Made by a program: the position numbers and the translations under genes. A stretch of DNA of 64,000 nt from Stenopsyche tienmushanensis. Lineage: Eukaryota > Arthropoda > Insecta > Trichoptera > Stenopsychidae. Below, in pieces: positions 24,574 through 37,060 of this stretch (position 1 is the stretch's first letter; every line of letters begins with the position of its first letter). The stretch is from positions 1 to 64,000 of the forward strand of contig WACJ01000410.1 in assembly GCA_008973525.1 (NCBI GenBank). The letters are read 5' to 3'. The notes under the pieces were generated by a model. That model had not been told where the DNA came from. It saw nothing but the letters and a program-made list of their open reading frames with translations, and ran no database searches.

Positions 24574-26266
24574 ATGGTTGACTATCAAAATAAATTATTC
24601 AACGCTACCAACGATGATTTATATGCAAGATTTGAAAAAATTGGCATTTCTAGAAGCTATCTGGATCAAAGTGTGGCAATGGTCAAAAAATATTTTGCCA
24701 AACAACCACACTTGAGCAAAATTGAGCTTGGTGAGTTCAGTTAATTTAAAAAAATTACTTACGTGGAAAAAAATTGATAAAATTCTAAATTATGCCAGAT
24801 CATAATATTCATTAGGCGCCTTGAAGCCTTTTAATTCTGTTGTGGAGCCTAAAATTAATTTATATACATAGCAGATATTTATTTAGCAAATAATGAATAG
24901 ATTTAAAATCTTTTATATCATATTCTCCATTACTATATTAACAATATACGTGTTTTTATCATTTTTAAACATATCTTTTAGATACGTATTTTTTAATACG
25001 TGCTCTGAACAATTGCAAATTAAGCGTGGAAAAAACGAAGGAAAAGGTTGAAAATTATTATATCTCAAGGGCTAAGTTGCAGAAAATATTTGACAATAGA
25101 GATCCTTTTGATTTAGATATTGTAAAATCCTTTGAGATCATGCATTTTTCCTTCGTGCCTGATTTAGATGTGGATGGCAACAGAATATGTCTTATGGGGT
25201 GAAGAAAACCAATTTTAATTATCTATCGTGTGTTTCACTGATATAGTAATGCAATATTTTTCTTACGGGTTATATAATGACGACGCGAACCTCTACATTG
25301 CAGCGAATGCCGTGAAGATTCTTACAATGATTTTTGATTTGAGAATGAATATGGATGTTCATGTTGGTGATGTTTATGTTTGGGATCTCGAAAATGTTAC
25401 TGTGGGACACCTAATAAAAATGACTCCAAATATTAAAACATTGGTAGATCTTCTTGAGGTAAGCTTAAACCGAATTTTATTAATTATTGTACGCCAATCA
25501 AAAAAACCAACCGTCAAATACATACACATTGAATTAAAGTAAAAAAACGTTGAATGCCATTTCCCAATTCACTATGCAAAATTTTTATTCAGATAGAAAT
25601 AATATTTTTATTCTATTTATTTATAAAAAGTTATTTTGCTACTATATATTTTATGTATGGGAGCTTGTGAATATTGCACAACTATCTGTTTTTACTTCGT
25701 GGTCCAAATCTTTCTTAATAAAAGCATTTTCATTTAATAAAAATCGAAATATTGCAATGTGACTGCTGTTGTAATACAAATATGCTGGATTAATTTTAGA
25801 ATATGTAATTTTTGCAGAATTGTTACAGTTCGCAGATAAAAGCCATTCATATGCTAAACGTCCCTTCGTTTGCATATAATACAATATCCATATTAAAAAG
25901 CTTTCTAAAAAAAAAAATTGCTGACAGGATTTATCTCCATAAGACTGTGGAAGATCTTTATGCTCATATTCCACCAAAGCTCCTTCCTACGGATTTGGGA
26001 GGGGAGCAATTATCAAGAAAAGAGTCATCAGGTCTCATTTTGCGAACAATATTTTGTTTGTATATTTTTTTAAATATCATACAATGGGAATAATTTTTGA
26101 CATTTTAGATTTGTTGTTAAAGGCAATGCAATCGCCAAAAATGAGACAATGGTTCCTTGAAAATGGAAAAATTATGTCAGAAGAGTCACTGAACGTCAAA
26201 AATAAGGATGAATCAAATGATTTATTGGACATGCAAGGTTCATTCAGAACATTAGAAATCGATTAA
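24574..26266 (+). CDS. CRAL-TRIO domain lipid-binding protein, array gene 3 (one abnormal splice site)
   Basis: Five exons by alignment with genes 2 and 4: 24574-24730, 24982-25198, 25269-25458, 25818-26031, 26109-26266, giving 311 residues with no internal stop. CRAL-TRIO_N has YFAKQPHLSKIELG, then LSVEKTKEKVENYY and NRDP. The lipid-binding domain has IHMLNVP at about 198-204 and LYAHIPPKLLPTDLGG. The tail is GSFRTLEID. The start is the first in-frame ATG. Exon 3 keeps the same 190-nt length as gene 2, but the intron before it (25199-25268) ends CGG instead of AG, so the expected acceptor is lost by one base. Either another acceptor is used, with changes in the protein, or the gene is newly inactivated, or the base is an assembly error. 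Otherwise the copy looks under coding constraint. Confidence 0.88.
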
Positions 26267-27924
26267 TATATATTTATTTGTATTTCTGTATTTCAAATAT
26301 ACTGGTTTTAAGAAAGTAACTATGGTTTTGTATATTTTTATTTATTTTTCCGCAGAATCCAAGTAACTAAAATTTTTAAATTTAACAACTAAAGCTTTGC
26401 CTTCAAAAATGATTCACGTTAGCAATCGATTAGAAACAATGATGACGACACAGGCGGATATTAAAGAATATTTATCACTTACTTTACATTTTTTTTATGG
26501 AAACATTAGTTATATTCAAAGTAAAAATGTAGCGATGGGATATTGAGCAAATATAATTATTAGAGAATATTGAAATGTATAAATTCGAATAACCATAAAA
26601 TTATATTGATTCTATTTCAAAATTATATCCTAATATTAAAGAATATTTTTTATAAATTTAGACATAAAAAATCTATCATACAGAATTTACTTGACATTTA
26701 AAATAATAAAATAAGAGCTAATATAATAAAATAAGAGAAAAAAAACTATAAATTTAAATTATAATAGAATCAAGGCAAAAATACTATGATTTGGTCTTAT
26801 TGGATATGTAAAACTAAGCCCATCTAATCTATTATATTAAGAATCTGAATAGCCATGACGCTCATTTTAATTTTTTCATATCAATAAACATTGAATAAGT
26901 TTCATATTTTTTATTGTTATTGTCTAAAAAAATATAAACATAATGATTTCATGATTAGCTTAAATTATTCTCAGAATTTATGAAAGTTATAAAATTACAA
27001 GAAACAAGTTAAGAGATAAATTTAAAAAAATATATATCAACGTCATTTCAATCAAATCTTATTACCAGAAAATTTTATGTGCTTATGTTACTACCTGAAA
27101 CACGTTTTCATATTTTTTCCTCAAAACCGGTCCATCCAATGCATTTGCAGCATTGATGGAGACAACATTTGGGTATGTATGATATAATATTAGACAAAAT
27201 TTAACGACCGTAACCTGTATTTTTGGCACACATTTATATAATCCATTAAAGTCAGCATAAACATATTAAAAATATATATGCTCTGCTTCAATACTTAGAT
27301 AATTTATTATAATATTGATATAGAGACCTAAAATCAAAATAAATACAGCTGATTCCGCACGTCAATCCATGTAAATTCGTATTCTAAAATCAATATTTTT
27401 TATTCAAATTTGATTTGAGATTTGTCGATATTGAAACATTTTTCCTGTGCATTTTTTTTAAATGGAGAATGAAATTCATGCTTTAAATGAGAGTTTCGTT
27501 CCCATTATTCGCCATGGACGTTTTTCGGTTGAATTTCTGAATAACTTCAGTCGTTATATGTTGGAATAGTTTGATATATATCAAGCGCGTGTGATATATC
27601 ATAAAACTTTTATTTTATATGTAAATACGCGAAAACCCAAACCACAATTTGTCAACTCGCATTTTACGCTCTACAAATAAGGAACTCTTTGGCGTGTGCA
27701 GAATCCTTAAAACAGTTGAATTTCTATTTCATTCTTATATCTTTTAATTTAGTGTTTGAGGTAAAACTACATTCCAAAGCATAATTTTGTTTTTCAAACC
27801 GTATACGATGAGATAGATGCCTTTAAAATTATGTCATAATTTTTATTTCGTCAATGACAATGATAAACGTCCGAAATTAATTATAAATGATTGCTGTAGA
27901 TTCCGCCACCACGTGTTTATTGGG
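26267..27924. other. Gene-free AT-rich spacer
   Basis: Very AT-rich; no gene or clear repeat recognised. Confidence 0.5.
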
Positions 27925-28950
27925 AGTTATGTGTAGGAATTTTTAGAGATGGTGCTCCTTCAATGGTAGGCTCAACCAAAGGATTTGTTATCCTTGCAAA
28001 GACAAGAAACCCTAATATTATAGCTACGCACTGTTTTTTGCATAGAGAATCTTTAGTTTCAAAAACATCACCAGCAGCACTAAAACCTGTATTAGATCAA
28101 GTTGTAAATATGGTGAATTTCATAAAATCAACACCTTTAAAAACAAGCATGTTTAAAAATCTTTTCATTTCTATGGAAGCTAAGTACGAGTGTTTGCTTT
28201 TTCACACTAAAGTCAGGTAGTTATCTAGAGTTAAAGTGTTATGTCGTTTCATAGAACTTAATAATGAATTGTTAATCTTTTTTTCTAAATGAAGGTATGA
28301 ATGATTTTGTAATGATTGGTGTGCTAAAGTGGCATATTTAATAGATATTTTTGATTACTTAAATAAAATTAACACAGGCATTGAAAGAAAAAACGTAATT
28401 TTTTTGACATCCATTGACAAAATGACAGGATTTCGGAAAAAAATAGCTAAAAGGTAGATATGTTTCCTTTCACTTAACGAAAACATTTCCGATGGAATTG
28501 TTTCCACAATAATAGAACATTCAACTTTATTGGAAGAAAAGATACACACATTTCTCCTTTCTTGAATATAGAAAATGATGACTGGATACGAAATCCATTT
28601 GCTGCGATTGATATACCGTATTGTGAATTTTTATACGCTGAAGAAGAATAATTAGACACATCGCCGACTGATCGTACTCTAAAAATAAATTTTCCGTAAT
28701 GGACCATGAAGGACTTTTGGGTTTCTGTCCAAGAAGAATATCCAGCTTCACACGAAGGCACTGAAAATTTTATTAAAGTGTTCGACATCATATTTGTGTG
28801 AGCTTGGTTTCTCAACGTTAACTCATATGAAAACTAAAAAAACATGAAAGACTTACGAATTTAGACGAAGAATTGAGGGTAGTTATATCAAATATTCGAC
28901 CTAATATTTCTGATATCTGCAAAATCCAACTTACTCGGGTATCATATTAA
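27925..28950 (+). pseudogene. hAT-family (ZBED-type) transposase pseudogene
   Basis: Reads like the C-terminal half of a ZBED/SCAND3-type hAT transposase. GIFRDGAPSMVGSTKGF is near 27936, then NPNIIATHCFLHRE, VVNMVNFIKS, and LLFHTKVR with the following Trp replaced by a TAG stop. Further on are AYLIDIFDYLNKIN near 28330-28372, WIRNPFAAIDIP near 28584-28620, a FWVSVQEEYP block near 28713-28742 and a decayed dimerisation region to about 28950. Several stops and frame shifts make it inactive. The N-terminal BED finger and terminal repeats were not found. It lies between CRAL-TRIO genes 3 and 4. Confidence 0.75.
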
Positions 28951-29084
28951 TTGATTTTTGATTGATCATTTAAATTCCGTTTTGTTAAGCAGGGGTGTCA
29001 CCACTTTTTGATGCCAAGATAATATCATTTAGGACTTTTAATGTGGTGGCGGTTTCCAATTTGTCTTTCACACTTAAGGATAGG

Positions 29085-29200
29085 ATTATTTGGAAAGGAA
29101 TTGTAATTTGAGGTAGGAAAGGAGAAAACCTATGAGTGAATAGCGAAATTGACATAGTGTATAAATTATAATTTAATTTTTGTTGCAAATTCAATCGATA
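29085..29200 (-). repeat. tRNA-derived SINE, fragment E
   Basis: Contains TTATTTGGAAAGGAATTG, GGTAGGAAAGGAGAAAACC, TATGAGTGAATAGCGAAATT and TTTTTGTTGCAAATTCAAT, matching the reverse complement of the 3' half of copy A. Confidence 0.65.
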
Positions 29201-30612
29201 TATTGATGAATAATAAAATACAATAATGGTCGATGATTCGACATATATACCATAATCCAGACAACTTTTCATGGTCGATCAGTAAATGTGCTATGCCACA
29301 TATCTATGGTACGAAAACAAACCCTGTGCAATGTTTTTTTTAAACCATAAATTGGTTTCTACGATTCTAAAAAAAACCTTTCCAGACTTACCAAATGTTA
29401 ATTAGTATTTTAAAATATCAATAAAAATGGATTTTACGTAAAATCATTTTATTTTAAGTAAATGTCATCACCTATTTTGGAAGTGCAATTAAAAAAAGTA
29501 GAACATACTACGTCTATATATCTGAATTTGCAACAAATTTTTAAATAAAATCTCTGCTGAAGGTGAAAATAGCTGAGAAGATTTTTTTCACACCAAATTA
29601 GAAGATTTATACTCGTATATCTCTCCCCAATATCTCCCAAAGGAATCTAGTGAATCTATAGGTACTATAAACGAACACACAGGCTAAGCAAATTCTTAAT
29701 TTACTTTAATAATTGTAAGGTATTTATACAAACTATATAATACGCAAATAATATTTCAACAAAGCCTTTGAAGTAGATAGATCGCTCAAACTTAAAGGCA
29801 TCCATTTAAAAACTGCTACGTACGAATATAAAAAAAATATGTATTTTTATTATTTTTTATGGTCGGTTTAAAAATCCTAAAAGGACATATTTCTTTATTT
29901 AAAAATCTCAAATATTCATATTCTCTCGATAAGAATATAAACGAGAAAATTCCTCAAAGATCTTTCATTCCTGGGATGCTGATATTTCGTACGAGACTTG
30001 TAAGTTATGAAAGGATCCCAATTGATGAGCTGCTTTTTGACGTTCACAGGACCCATCGGGATAAAATTCGGCCGCAGAAAAACGATGCTGAAAGCTTTTG
30101 AAATATCGAAACGGGAATACCCACCTGTTTTGAGGGAACCAATTTTCCACGAATGCATCCGAAAAAAGCCATAAAATTGGTTGAATTGAAAAGTGCTAAG
30201 CTACAAATTATGCATACTACTATGACGTGGTATATTAAGATTGGCAAAAATATTTTTCCATTCAAATGGAATGAATTTTTACATACAGGATACGTAAAAA
30301 ATCTTATCACGCAATGCTTATTAATGTATTCACAATAAGACCTGTTTGACGCTCCAAGGAACCAAATGTTTAATTTTTCGCAGCACTCAAAAATTTTACA
30401 TGAATATTAAATTCTCACATAATATAAACGCATTTGTTAGATGTAGTTACTTTTTCGCTATTAATCAGCACGATTAATTTCTTCTTATTGAGTATTACTA
30501 TTTTACATTAAGAATAACAAGTTGATTGATGATGAAATGACTTCTGATTTTCTGGATTTGAAAATTTAAATATTCAAAAATATTGATAATTCACCTATTC
30601 TTTCATAGATTC
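29201..30612. other. Spacer with unrecognised open frames
   Basis: Between the SINE fragment and CRAL-TRIO gene 4. A slightly GC-richer part at about 29850-30340 has open frames on both strands (plus: 29859-30101 and 30153-30338) without resemblance to any family I know. Probably an old transposon or chance frames. Confidence 0.35.
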
Positions 30613-30634
30613 AATATATATATATATATATATA
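30613..30634. repeat. (AT)n microsatellite
   Basis: About eleven AT units upstream of CRAL-TRIO gene 4. Confidence 0.9.
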
Positions 30635-31632
30635 GAACTTAATTTACAATTGACAAATATGAATAAGAATATTTTTCCAGCAAAAAACGATTTTAATTAA
30701 TAATGTATGCGTTTGCATTTTGAAATAGTTCAGTCGTTCAATTAAAAAAAATCATATTTCAATTAGATCATTTGCAAATTTTATACCAAATTAATGACAT
30801 ACATAATACGAATTATGACCAAATTTTACGAATCAAAAAAGCAATCATTTGAACAGTTGCATTATATATTCAATACACGTTGGTTGTACCGTTAGGATTT
30901 GCCATAGAATACTATTTGTAAGTAGATTTTTTTAATTCAGCTTTATTAATTGCAATATAAATTTGCAAAAAATAAATCTTCATATAGTTTTAATTCTCTT
31001 TGAAATATTTTGGATCATATTGTAATCAATTTTTGTTGCTTACATGAATCAATCATCTAATGTACAAATACAAAATGATTATAAACGTATTTGCTATAAG
31101 CATGAATTGTAATCTTATTGTTACAATTGATGAATGGTGTGCATAAAATCTATATTATATTAATTGCAACTGTAATTTTTGTTATTGGCTTTAGAGTCAT
31201 ATTTTATATCTTTTCACATGAAAATAGTATCAATCGATTTTTTTTAAATTTATGTACAAATATTTTAAACTCGGATTTATGTTTTATACATTAAATATTT
31301 TTAAAATATATCGACCAAAAACATTAATCTTCAGATAGGACGGAAGACGCAAATTCAGTCTATCGCTCAACCTTTCAAAGACACAAACTGATAATTTTAT
31401 TCTTCATTTGATCATGTTTACTCAACAATAAAAATAATGAGAATTAAATTAAACGATTTAAGACGAAACCCAAATTTATCTTCGGATGTTCTGCTGGAGT
31501 CAGCTCGATTTCTTTATAATAAATTTGAGGACATTTCGGATGTGTTAATTTCCTTTTTACAGTCCATTTAAAACTATTTATTTTTAATAATAGATATATT
31601 TTTCTTTCTTATTTTAAGACATAGCCAAAAAG

Positions 31633-33961
31633 ATGGATGAATATCAAAAACTGTTATTCGATTGTGATGACAATGATATATATAAAAATTCAAGTTTCGA
31701 TAACAAAGATTTTGATGATTGTATAGAAAAACTCAAAGATTGGTTTAAAAAGGAACCACACTTACCTGCAATAGAATTAGGTAAGTGAAATGTGCTTATA
31801 AATATTTCTAGTAACTTTCTTGAATGGCTTTACATTACAGTATTTTATTCTCCAGGAATATTTCTAATATATGGCTTATTAAATTATTTTCGTCAAAAGT
31901 TGCTGTATTATTGTCGTCTTTCGTTCATTTTGTCGCGTACCATGGAACGTTGCCTATAGTACGCAACCTTTTGGATTAAAAGCGTTGGAGAATGTCAATA
32001 TTGGAGTATGATGCGGTACCCCAGAGCTGTATTCCATATGTCCAAATTTGTTTTAATATACTTTTGTATAAAAGTGTTTTATTTACTAGGGACAGTTCCG
32101 ATTTTCGGCCCATTGACCAATACAGCACTCTCATTTGGATTACCAGTTGCTTTCTCTTCTTGCTTATATGCGTCTTCCACGTTAAACATCTGTCCAGGTG
32201 CATGCCGAGATATTTAACTACGTTGCCTGTGGCAGTGTGCAGTCATTCAGTAGAACAAGAGGACACAAACATTTCATTAGTTATGTTTTTCTTTCTGATA
32301 GGCGGTCATATTACTTGGGGTCGTTTTAGGTATTTTGTAGCTTTCCACAGCGAATATTCTGTGGCTTCAGTGGCAGTTAGCCCGTTGAGGTAGTCGCTGA
32401 TTGCTTCATTTTTGCTTTTAAGTTTAGGTTAATATTATTTTAAAATATTACAGAAGACCGAATCCTCACAAGAATACTACACAGTAATTCATTTGATTTG
32501 GAAAAATGCAAAATAAAAATAGACAACTTATACACAGCTAAAACTTTAGCTCCAGAATTTTTTCGCAATCGAGATCCTTGCAGTCAAGAAATTGAGCTTA
32601 TATCCAGAACCTATTTTTGGGCTCCCATGCCAAAGCTATCCAGCGAAAGGCAACGAATTTACTTATCAGGGTAAGTCATTTTGCATTCAGCATAATTTGT
32701 AATTATTCAAAATAGCACTGATACTAGAATAAAAATGTTTTTAAAGATTTTATGGTGAAGATCCAAGTTGTTATGATCCTGCTGTGGCCTTAAAATTAGG
32801 CTTCATGATTTCAGAAATGAGGATGTTTTATGAATCATCCTTCAACGATGTGTATGTATGGGATTGTACTCACATTAAAATGGAACATGTTAAGAAAATT
32901 TTGCCATCCGTGTGTAAGAAAGCGTTCTTTATAGTACAGGTATTATTTTATTTATTAATCTACCCATAATTTGAGTTATTATTTTATAGAGTAGATGTTT
33001 TATCACATTTGCAATTCCTTCGATTTTTAGTGCTCATTTTAGTTTACGCTTTGAAAGATGTAAATCTAAAGGAACTAAATCTGATGAATAAAGCGAATGT
33101 GTAAAGCTTCCTAGTTTTTAACTCCTGAATTGATGATTTTTTTTCTCGAGAAAAAAATCTTAGAAAGGTGATAACTCTATCACTTATATTGATCTTTGAT
33201 CTCAAATAATGTTCTTTAGAAATAATTCATCAGTTCCTGGTTTCCCTATTATATAATGATCACATTGAGTAACTTGAACGAATACAGTGCCTGGCTGCTA
33301 GATTACATAACATTCAATTTATTCGAAACCCGTTTCTTTCCAGAACTGTTATTGTGCAAAAATCAAAGCATTACATATTGTCAATCTGCCTGCATTTGCA
33401 ATGACTATCGTTAATTTAATAAAATCAATACTCAAGAAGAAAATAGCTGATAGGGTGATTCTGCATCCAAATATAGAAAGCCTTCACCAGCACGTCCCTA
33501 AAGATTTATTACCGGAGGAATTACATGGAACGGCCGAATCATATAAAGTTATAGCAGGTAAATGTGTGCTTATCTTGAAAAAAAATCATTGAATAAAAAG
33601 CTGAAATTCGAAATGAAAAGTAGAAATGTAGCATCGTAAAATTTGAGTATACACTTAAGGAAATTGCACTCAAATTTTCCAACGAGAAATAAGATGTGTC
33701 TAGCGATTTCCTTTGGATATCACTTGATTACTTTTGAAATTCCTGATAGGAATAAGAGCAATACTAGAAAAAATGCTGATTATGATCTAATAATTTTCAG
33801 ATAGGTTTCTCAAAGTATTGCAAAGCAGCGAATGGAGGGATCGTATAATAAAATCGGGACATGAGAAATCGGATGAATCCAAAAGGCAATCAGAAAAAAT
33901 TGGCGAATTCAGTGAACTTATGGGAACTTGCGGTTCTTTCAGGAAGATAGATGTTGATTGA
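31633..33961 (+). CDS. CRAL-TRIO domain lipid-binding protein, array gene 4
   Basis: Five exons: 31633-31780, 32454-32670, 32747-32939, 33344-33557, 33801-33961. All introns are GT-AG, phases 1-2-0-1 as in genes 2 and 3, giving 310 residues. CRAL-TRIO_N has WFKKEPHLPAIELG at about 41-54, followed by LEKCKIKIDNLY and NRDP. The lipid-binding domain has LHIVNLP at about 196-202 and LHQHVPKDLLPEEL. The GG normally following LP.E/D.. is replaced by HG. The tail is GSFRKIDVD. Exon 3 is one codon longer than in genes 2 and 3. Intron 1 (673 nt) is mostly an antisense Jockey LINE fragment. About 5.4 kb of transposon-rich DNA separates it from gene 3. An AG 13 nt before the ATG leaves room for a non-coding first exon. 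Ligand unknown; family-level role is hydrophobic ligand transport. Confidence 0.93.
31920..32430 (-). mobile_element. Jockey-clade LINE fragment, antisense in intron 1 of CRAL-TRIO gene 4
   Basis: On the minus strand the C-terminal part of a Jockey reverse transcriptase ORF is readable. EYSLWKATKYLKRP lies near 32310-32352, then KYLGMHLDRCLTWKTHI near 32165-32215, LYWSMGRKSELSLVNKTLLY near 32062-32121 and WTYGIQLWGTASYSNIDILQ near 31981-32040. Internal stops and shifts are present and the catalytic YxDD region is absent, so it is a dead 5'- and 3'-truncated copy. It makes up most of the 673-nt intron. Confidence 0.8.
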
Positions 33962-34904
33962 ATATGATATTCTTCAAAATGTAGCAAAATTAAAAAGTAT
34001 TGTTTTTTTTTAATCTTTTCAATTTTTATGTAAATCATATTTTCATCTTATTTTGCATCAAATTACATAAGTACAGTATAATTTATAAAATCACTTATTT
34101 CATTATCCGACATCGAAGATCTTTAAATGTGTTAAAATACAAGATATTATCAATTTAAATATGTTTCCATTATTATTAAATATTCGCCAGTTAATTATTC
34201 ATAATGCTATTTTATTGGTATATTTTATACTATTTTTTACCCACCCGACCACCTCCCATGCCGGATTCTTCATATAGAACTCCTACGAAAGAACAAGACA
34301 TCCTGTTCCTCCAAATAGACGTCAGTAAACAACGACGATATCAGGTTATAGAGATCCTAAGCTGATGGATAGAAAAGTGATAGGAGTTCAATTATGGGTG
34401 ATTTTTTTCATGAGGTGCCTGATCCGGGTTTTATTTTGTTAGACATCGAGATCGTAGAATTTTTGAGTACCATGAAAGTGATCGAAATAATCGAATGTAT
34501 TTATGATCACCACTGGTCAGGATCCTTGCTTTTGATATCAGATGCCTTTTGTCTACAACCAGAGTCTGATAATAAAGAGATTTGTTTGGCAGCTATAACG
34601 ATATGAAGTTAATAACACTTGGTCTGACAGAATTAAGTATAATAAAGTGTTGTAAAGAAGTCATTACCATATTTTAAAAATCATTATGAAAATGCTATTA
34701 TGGCGTAGAACGATTTTCTAGAAATCTTCTGTCATTAAGTGCCGGTGATTTCAATCATCCAATGTGGCCATTTTACACGTGTAACAAAATAGATACAATG
34801 TTAAGAATCTATTATACGAAATGGTTATCGATATTAAGCGTTTAATCGCTATATTAATCTTAATGCATACAATTACATACTCTGGTTTAATTATCAATGG
34901 CAAT

Positions 34905-34950
34905 TTTCATCGATTTCACTTTCATTTTTATTAAAGTGAAATCGATGAAA
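34905..34950. repeat. Perfect 18-bp inverted repeat (hairpin)
   Basis: The arm TTTCATCGATTTCACTTT at 34905-34922 and its exact reverse complement at 34933-34950 are separated by a 10-base AT-rich loop. Confidence 0.85.
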
Positions 34951-36859
34951 TTATTACGGACATGCTACTAAGTCATAAAATAGAAACACCATCATGGAAA
35001 GTCACTATGAATACATTGTGACATATTGTTGTTGAATTTCCACTTCATTTTTTAGCACAAATCTCCATTAAACCGATAAAAAATAATTCAGTTTGTCTGT
35101 ATACAATTAAACCAATTACAACAACAAAAAAATTAGAACAAATATGCAACATTCATTATGTTAATACATTTTGAACTCATTTCCTACCATAACCAGATGC
35201 CGAATTAAAAATTGCATAAGGTAGATTTTTTCTGCTAACCAGTAATAAAGCATTTGAATGTCAGTATAAAAAATGATCGTTTTTGCAATCTCTAAATCAC
35301 GTTAATCATGAACAAAATGCGAAACGTGCCTCGAATTTACGTCATGATATACACGTCCGACTTGTTTTTACATCGAATAGGGTTTTTAAGTACAACATAT
35401 GTCAATGCACTTTATCTTATTATATTTTTCATTGTTTCAGGTACGTTAACAACATTCATCGATTCAAAGCAACATAAATCTGCAAGTATTACAATTTACT
35501 TCTCATTTATTCCATGAATACGCCTAAATTCTAAGCACATGATCCGCATTTATAACCACACCCTTAATTCGCTCAATAAGGTCTTAAATTGATTTCAGTG
35601 CAAACATATGGCTCGTTTATTTGTTGTTCAATGTTTTATTTATAGTTACAATTTATTTCCTTGGAGATCGTTCTTGTGTGTGTAAGCGCAGTTAGTAAAT
35701 GTCCTTTGGAAACTTTCGTGAAAGCTTTCGCTGCAGGAAAAACCTGAGATAAAACTCTAAATAGTGGTGAAAATCAAACTATAAAACTTTGTGATAAACC
35801 GAGTACGATATAAAAGAAGGTAGATACTGCAGACAAGAATTAATGGGGTAAAATGGCGCAACCACTACATCGCCGACATGAAAGCGCATTCGTGTCCTCT
35901 TTTGATATTCTCGAGCGCTTTTGTCAGATTTTATAATAAAAGCTCCTATTAAATATCATTGTAATAGTTATATATTTTATAAAACACGATCGTTTTATTC
36001 CTACAAATATTGTATTATGCGAATTCATTGTATAAGTTTAATTTCATTATCACATTGATTGCGGGTATTTTCTTATCATCCTAATATTTTCAAATTTTTG
36101 CAACCGCATTTCTATACCTTTATTTTTCGCAATCATCACATTTCGAAATAAGGATTTTTTTTAAATCAGGCATTGAGTATTATTAAATAAATATTTAGAA
36201 AATTTTATTTATACGTCATTCAATAAAATCTCATCTTATTAAAATAAAATGTGTTTCATATTTCAATATTAAATAATATATAATGTATTATAGACATATT
36301 GTTAGAAAGTAAAGTATACAACAACGACCTTTTTCACATTCACAAATCATCTTAAAGCACGAGGTTTGCAAGAAATGTATTATCCTTAAATGATTTATTA
36401 TTTTACATTCATGAACTCTGCGAACTTCTACTGACGCTAAAAATTACGTACAAAGGCGTTGTTCTTCTGCTTTTTTCAAAGTTTTTATAAGCTTCCTTCA
36501 TAATCTTCTTTATGTTATTATTTAATAAGTGATTCGGTGATAACTTTAAATCAATATGTGCAATAAATGGAAAATATTTAAAAACAATTCCACTCTTCAA
36601 TGATTAAGAAAAAAATATTTTCAAAGAGGCTTATTATTAACTTTATAAAATGTTAATAATTTATTCTTTAATGAAAATAATGAAAATAATTAGTTCATCT
36701 TTAAAAACGTACGTAGAACCATATCTTCATGAATTTACGTTAGATGTTCAAAACCGAATTGCAATCAAATTATTTCATAGTGACCAATTCAGTTTTACTG
36801 AAAAACATGATTTTTTATTTATTTAAATTGAAAATGAAGGCTCTATAATAGATTAACCA

Positions 36860-37060
36860 TTTGAAGAACTTCTTCATTGTAAAGGTATGACTGTTGACAG
36901 CCTATATATTACGAAGGCCATTCGAATCTCTTGGCAAAGACTACAAGCTTTAAAGGGCTTCTGGGTTTTAATATAGAAGCTACAGATGGGTGGATAGTTT
37001 TGGTACAAGTGCGTCCTTTTCCGGAACCCACTCACGATTGACCGGAACCCTTTGCGGCTC
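36860..37060 (+). pseudogene. Possible pogo/Tigger transposase fragment
   Basis: Reading across frames gives KGMTVDSLYITKAIRISWQR and IEATDGWIVLVQVR, resembling the CENP-B-type helix-turn-helix region of pogo/Tigger transposases (an ...A..GW... motif). The match is short and broken, so this is tentative. Confidence 0.25.

Noticed and set aside
30153..30338. Possible additional exon or gene upstream of CRAL-TRIO gene 4
   Set aside because: The peptide lacks all CRAL-TRIO motifs and does not fit the phase of gene 4 exon 1, which has its own ATG.
35308..35517. Hydrophobic ATG-started frame, possible secreted peptide
   Set aside because: No recognisable family, no partner exon after the possible donor, and low-complexity AT-rich composition makes chance likely.
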